A stretch of DNA of 64,000 nucleotides. Source: Microcoleus sp. FACHB-61 (lineage in GTDB: Bacteria; Cyanobacteriota; Cyanobacteriia; Cyanobacteriales; Microcoleaceae). The first letter of the stretch is position 1, and every line of letters begins with the position of its first letter. Where the stretch lies: positions 1-64,000 of the forward strand of contig JACJNY010000063.1 in the NCBI GenBank assembly GCA_014695295.1. Direction: 5' to 3'. This document shows positions 62,767-64,000 of this stretch, piece by piece. The position numbers and the translations under genes are program-made. Under the pieces are notes generated by a model. It was not told where the DNA came from. It saw only the letters and a list, made by a program, of their open reading frames with translations, and did not search any database.

Positions 62767-63588
62767 ATGAAATTACCGGACATGAAACATTTAAAATCAA
62801 GTTCCGCCGACTTGCGGGATTTATTCAAAGACAGCATTACAGTTAAATACCTCGCCGAACCGCTGAAAGCTGTCCCCGCTTGCGAAGACGCAGCCAAATT
62901 GCGATCGTGGATGGAGGCGCGCGATTTTGACGTGCTCGGTATCGAAGAAAACGGCACGGTTTGCGGCTATGTAGAACGATCGCACTTAATGACAGGCAAG
63001 TGCAGCGACTACCAGCAAATTTTTCACCCCTCACAATTAATCGCCGCCTCGACTCCTTTAATGGAATTGCTGCCGCTGCTGCGAGAAAAACCGAGATTAT
63101 TTGTATTAGAAAGCAACAGGATCAACGGTATCGTTACCTGCGGCGATTTGCAAAAAGCACCGGTACGGATGCTGCTGTTTGGATTGGTGACGCTTCTGGA
63201 AATGAATTTATTGCGGATCGTGCGAATTTACTTTCCCCAAGATTCTTGGCAGCAGTGGCTCAAGGGCGATCGCATCTTAGCGGCAAAACACCTTTGGGAA
63301 TTGGGGCGATCGCGAAATGAAGCAATTGACTTAATCGATTACCTGCAATTCTGCGACAAGCGAGATTTAATCCTGACTTCTGCTGAAATAGTCGATCGGC
63401 TGGGGCTCAAATCCAAACGCTACGGGGAGCGTTTTTTAAAGTCAGCAGAAGCCTTGAGAAACAAATTAGCTCACGCTCAAGATTTAATCAACGGTTCTTC
63501 TTGGCCGGAAGTAATTTTTTTAGCTCAGGAAATAGAAGCACTTTTGCAGCGATGCGAAGAAATTGAAATAGCCACACCACTGGATTAG
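62767..63588 (+). CDS. CBS-like protein with a HEPN-type C-terminus
   Basis: Residues about 25-140 look like CBS regulatory repeats (DSITVKYLAEPLKAVPACEDAAKL, VCGYVERSHLM, LREKPRLFVLESNRINGIVT with GDLQKAP), which bind adenine nucleotides. The middle part is hydrophobic (MLLFGLVTLLEMNLLRIVRI). The C-terminal helical part ends ALRNKLAHAQDLI, containing R-x4-H (RNKLAH), the ribonuclease motif of HEPN domains. This suggests ligand-gated RNA cleavage; the fold assignment is inferred. The ATG at 62767 (or 62782) is preferred over 62686, which lies inside a MITE. Confidence 0.6.
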   Translation: MKLPDMKHLKSSSADLRDLFKDSITVKYLAEPLKAVPACEDAAKLRSWMEARDFDVLGIEENGTVCGYVERSHLMTGKCSDYQQIFHPSQLIAASTPLMELLPLLREKPRLFVLESNRINGIVTCGDLQKAPVRMLLFGLVTLLEMNLLRIVRIYFPQDSWQQWLKGDRILAAKHLWELGRSRNEAIDLIDYLQFCDKRDLILTSAEIVDRLGLKSKRYGERFLKSAEALRNKLAHAQDLINGSSWPEVIFLAQEIEALLQRCEEIEIATPLD

Positions 63589-63681
63589 ACAGCATTTAAT
63601 GGGCAACATTAGTTTTTAGGAAGGTGATCCGTGCGCACCTTACATTCAGTTTTTAAGAAGGTGCGCGCGGAGCACACTACA

Positions 63682-64000
63682 TTAGTTTTTAATTTTTAGC
63701 TTCCTGTTAGTGTACTGAGGAACCCACCCTTGAGCAGTGGTGTAATACTGCACGGCTTTCAAGTACAACGACGGAGTGAGATAAAACCAATGTTCGGTAT
63801 TGGCCGGCACTTTAATGTATTCTTCAGCTTGCAGCATTAATTGTACCTGAGAGCCGTTAGGATACACAAACCCAAAAACACATTCCCCAGCTAAAATGTG
63901 AAGAACTTCTGGATCAGTGTGGGTGTGAGTGCGATTGCTTTGAGTCATGAGCGCGTAAATCTGCTGCGAACCGGCGTGCAGCGCTTTTAAGTCGCACCAC
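63682..64000 (-). CDS. Cupin-domain protein, partial (cut by the window end)
   Basis: The reading extends past 64000 with in-frame residues CDLKALHAGSQQIYAL before the internal Met at 63948. The domain is a cupin with HTHTDPEVLHILAGECVFGF and VPANTEHWFYL, i.e. metal ligands His, His, Glu-like and His. The layout resembles acireductone dioxygenase-like proteins of methionine salvage, but too little is seen to decide. It terminates at 63682. Confidence 0.6.
   Translation of the reverse strand, partial: WCDLKALHAGSQQIYALMTQSNRTHTHTDPEVLHILAGECVFGFVYPNGSQVQLMLQAEEYIKVPANTEHWFYLTPSLYLKAVQYYTTAQGWVPQYTNRKLKIKN

Overview
The window looks like chromosome of a filamentous, non-model cyanobacterium of the Microcoleus/Oscillatoria type. 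The evidence is dense GCGATCGC-type (HIP1-like) octamers, heptanucleotide short tandem repeats between genes, many small palindromic elements, and cyanobacterial or plastid-lineage proteins (Ycf66, phycobiliprotein-like proteins, PSII S4-domain protein, V4R proteins, TIGR02450, DUF760). Species assignment is inference. No rRNA is present; three tRNAs are (Thr-GGT, Tyr-GTA, Gly-GCC).

Layout. 0-1.4 kb: a frameshifted IS5/IS1182-like transposase cut at its 3' end by the terminus of a second copy. 1.4-8.8 kb: a Ser/Thr kinase, a 2Fe-2S protein, two phycobiliprotein-like proteins, two V4R proteins, a small Slr0145-like protein and a pentapeptide-repeat protein. Together they recall the Synechocystis slr0144-slr0152 photosystem II assembly cluster (spkG included), but split and inverted. 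9-10.8 kb: a membrane-anchored orthocaspase homologue that has lost both catalytic residues. 10.8-13.2 kb: mostly gene-free. 13.2-24.5 kb: ordinary chromosome (ScpB, DUF760, HtrA/Deg protease, LysM-M23 peptidase, ABC exporter, tRNAs) plus a ProA-like protein without the catalytic cysteine. 25.2-29.8 kb: a lipid-modification group of acyl desaturase, lipoxygenase (C-terminal Met instead of Ile) and a CFA-synthase-like methyltransferase. 30.3-38.9 kb: a ferredoxin-adenylate cyclase fusion, GNAT and HD proteins, FabG, thioredoxin, PrmA, SerA and a Uma2-type nuclease.

39.1-46.6 kb is an accessory, defence-like island: a TnpB-only IS200/IS605 element with its likely guide-RNA end, a SNF2 helicase, a SWIM zinc-finger protein, and a restriction-modification pair whose nuclease resembles PaeR7I/XhoI. 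46.7-57 kb returns to housekeeping and photosynthesis-linked genes (PSII S4 protein, SDR, small 2Fe-2S protein, CobQ, Ycf66, a nickel/cobalt exporter-type permease). 57.2-64 kb holds a TPR protein, a DUF4331 protein divergent from an ECF sigma factor with a cupin-type anti-sigma, a CBS-like protein with a HEPN-like RNase motif, and a cupin gene cut by the window edge.

Intergenic DNA is unusually rich in repeats: at least eight palindromic MITE-like elements with recognisable terminal inverted repeats, heptamer tandem repeats, and a dispersed family around the words TTCGGCAACGA and GGATTTAACGGA. Functions are assigned from motifs read by eye; no search was run.
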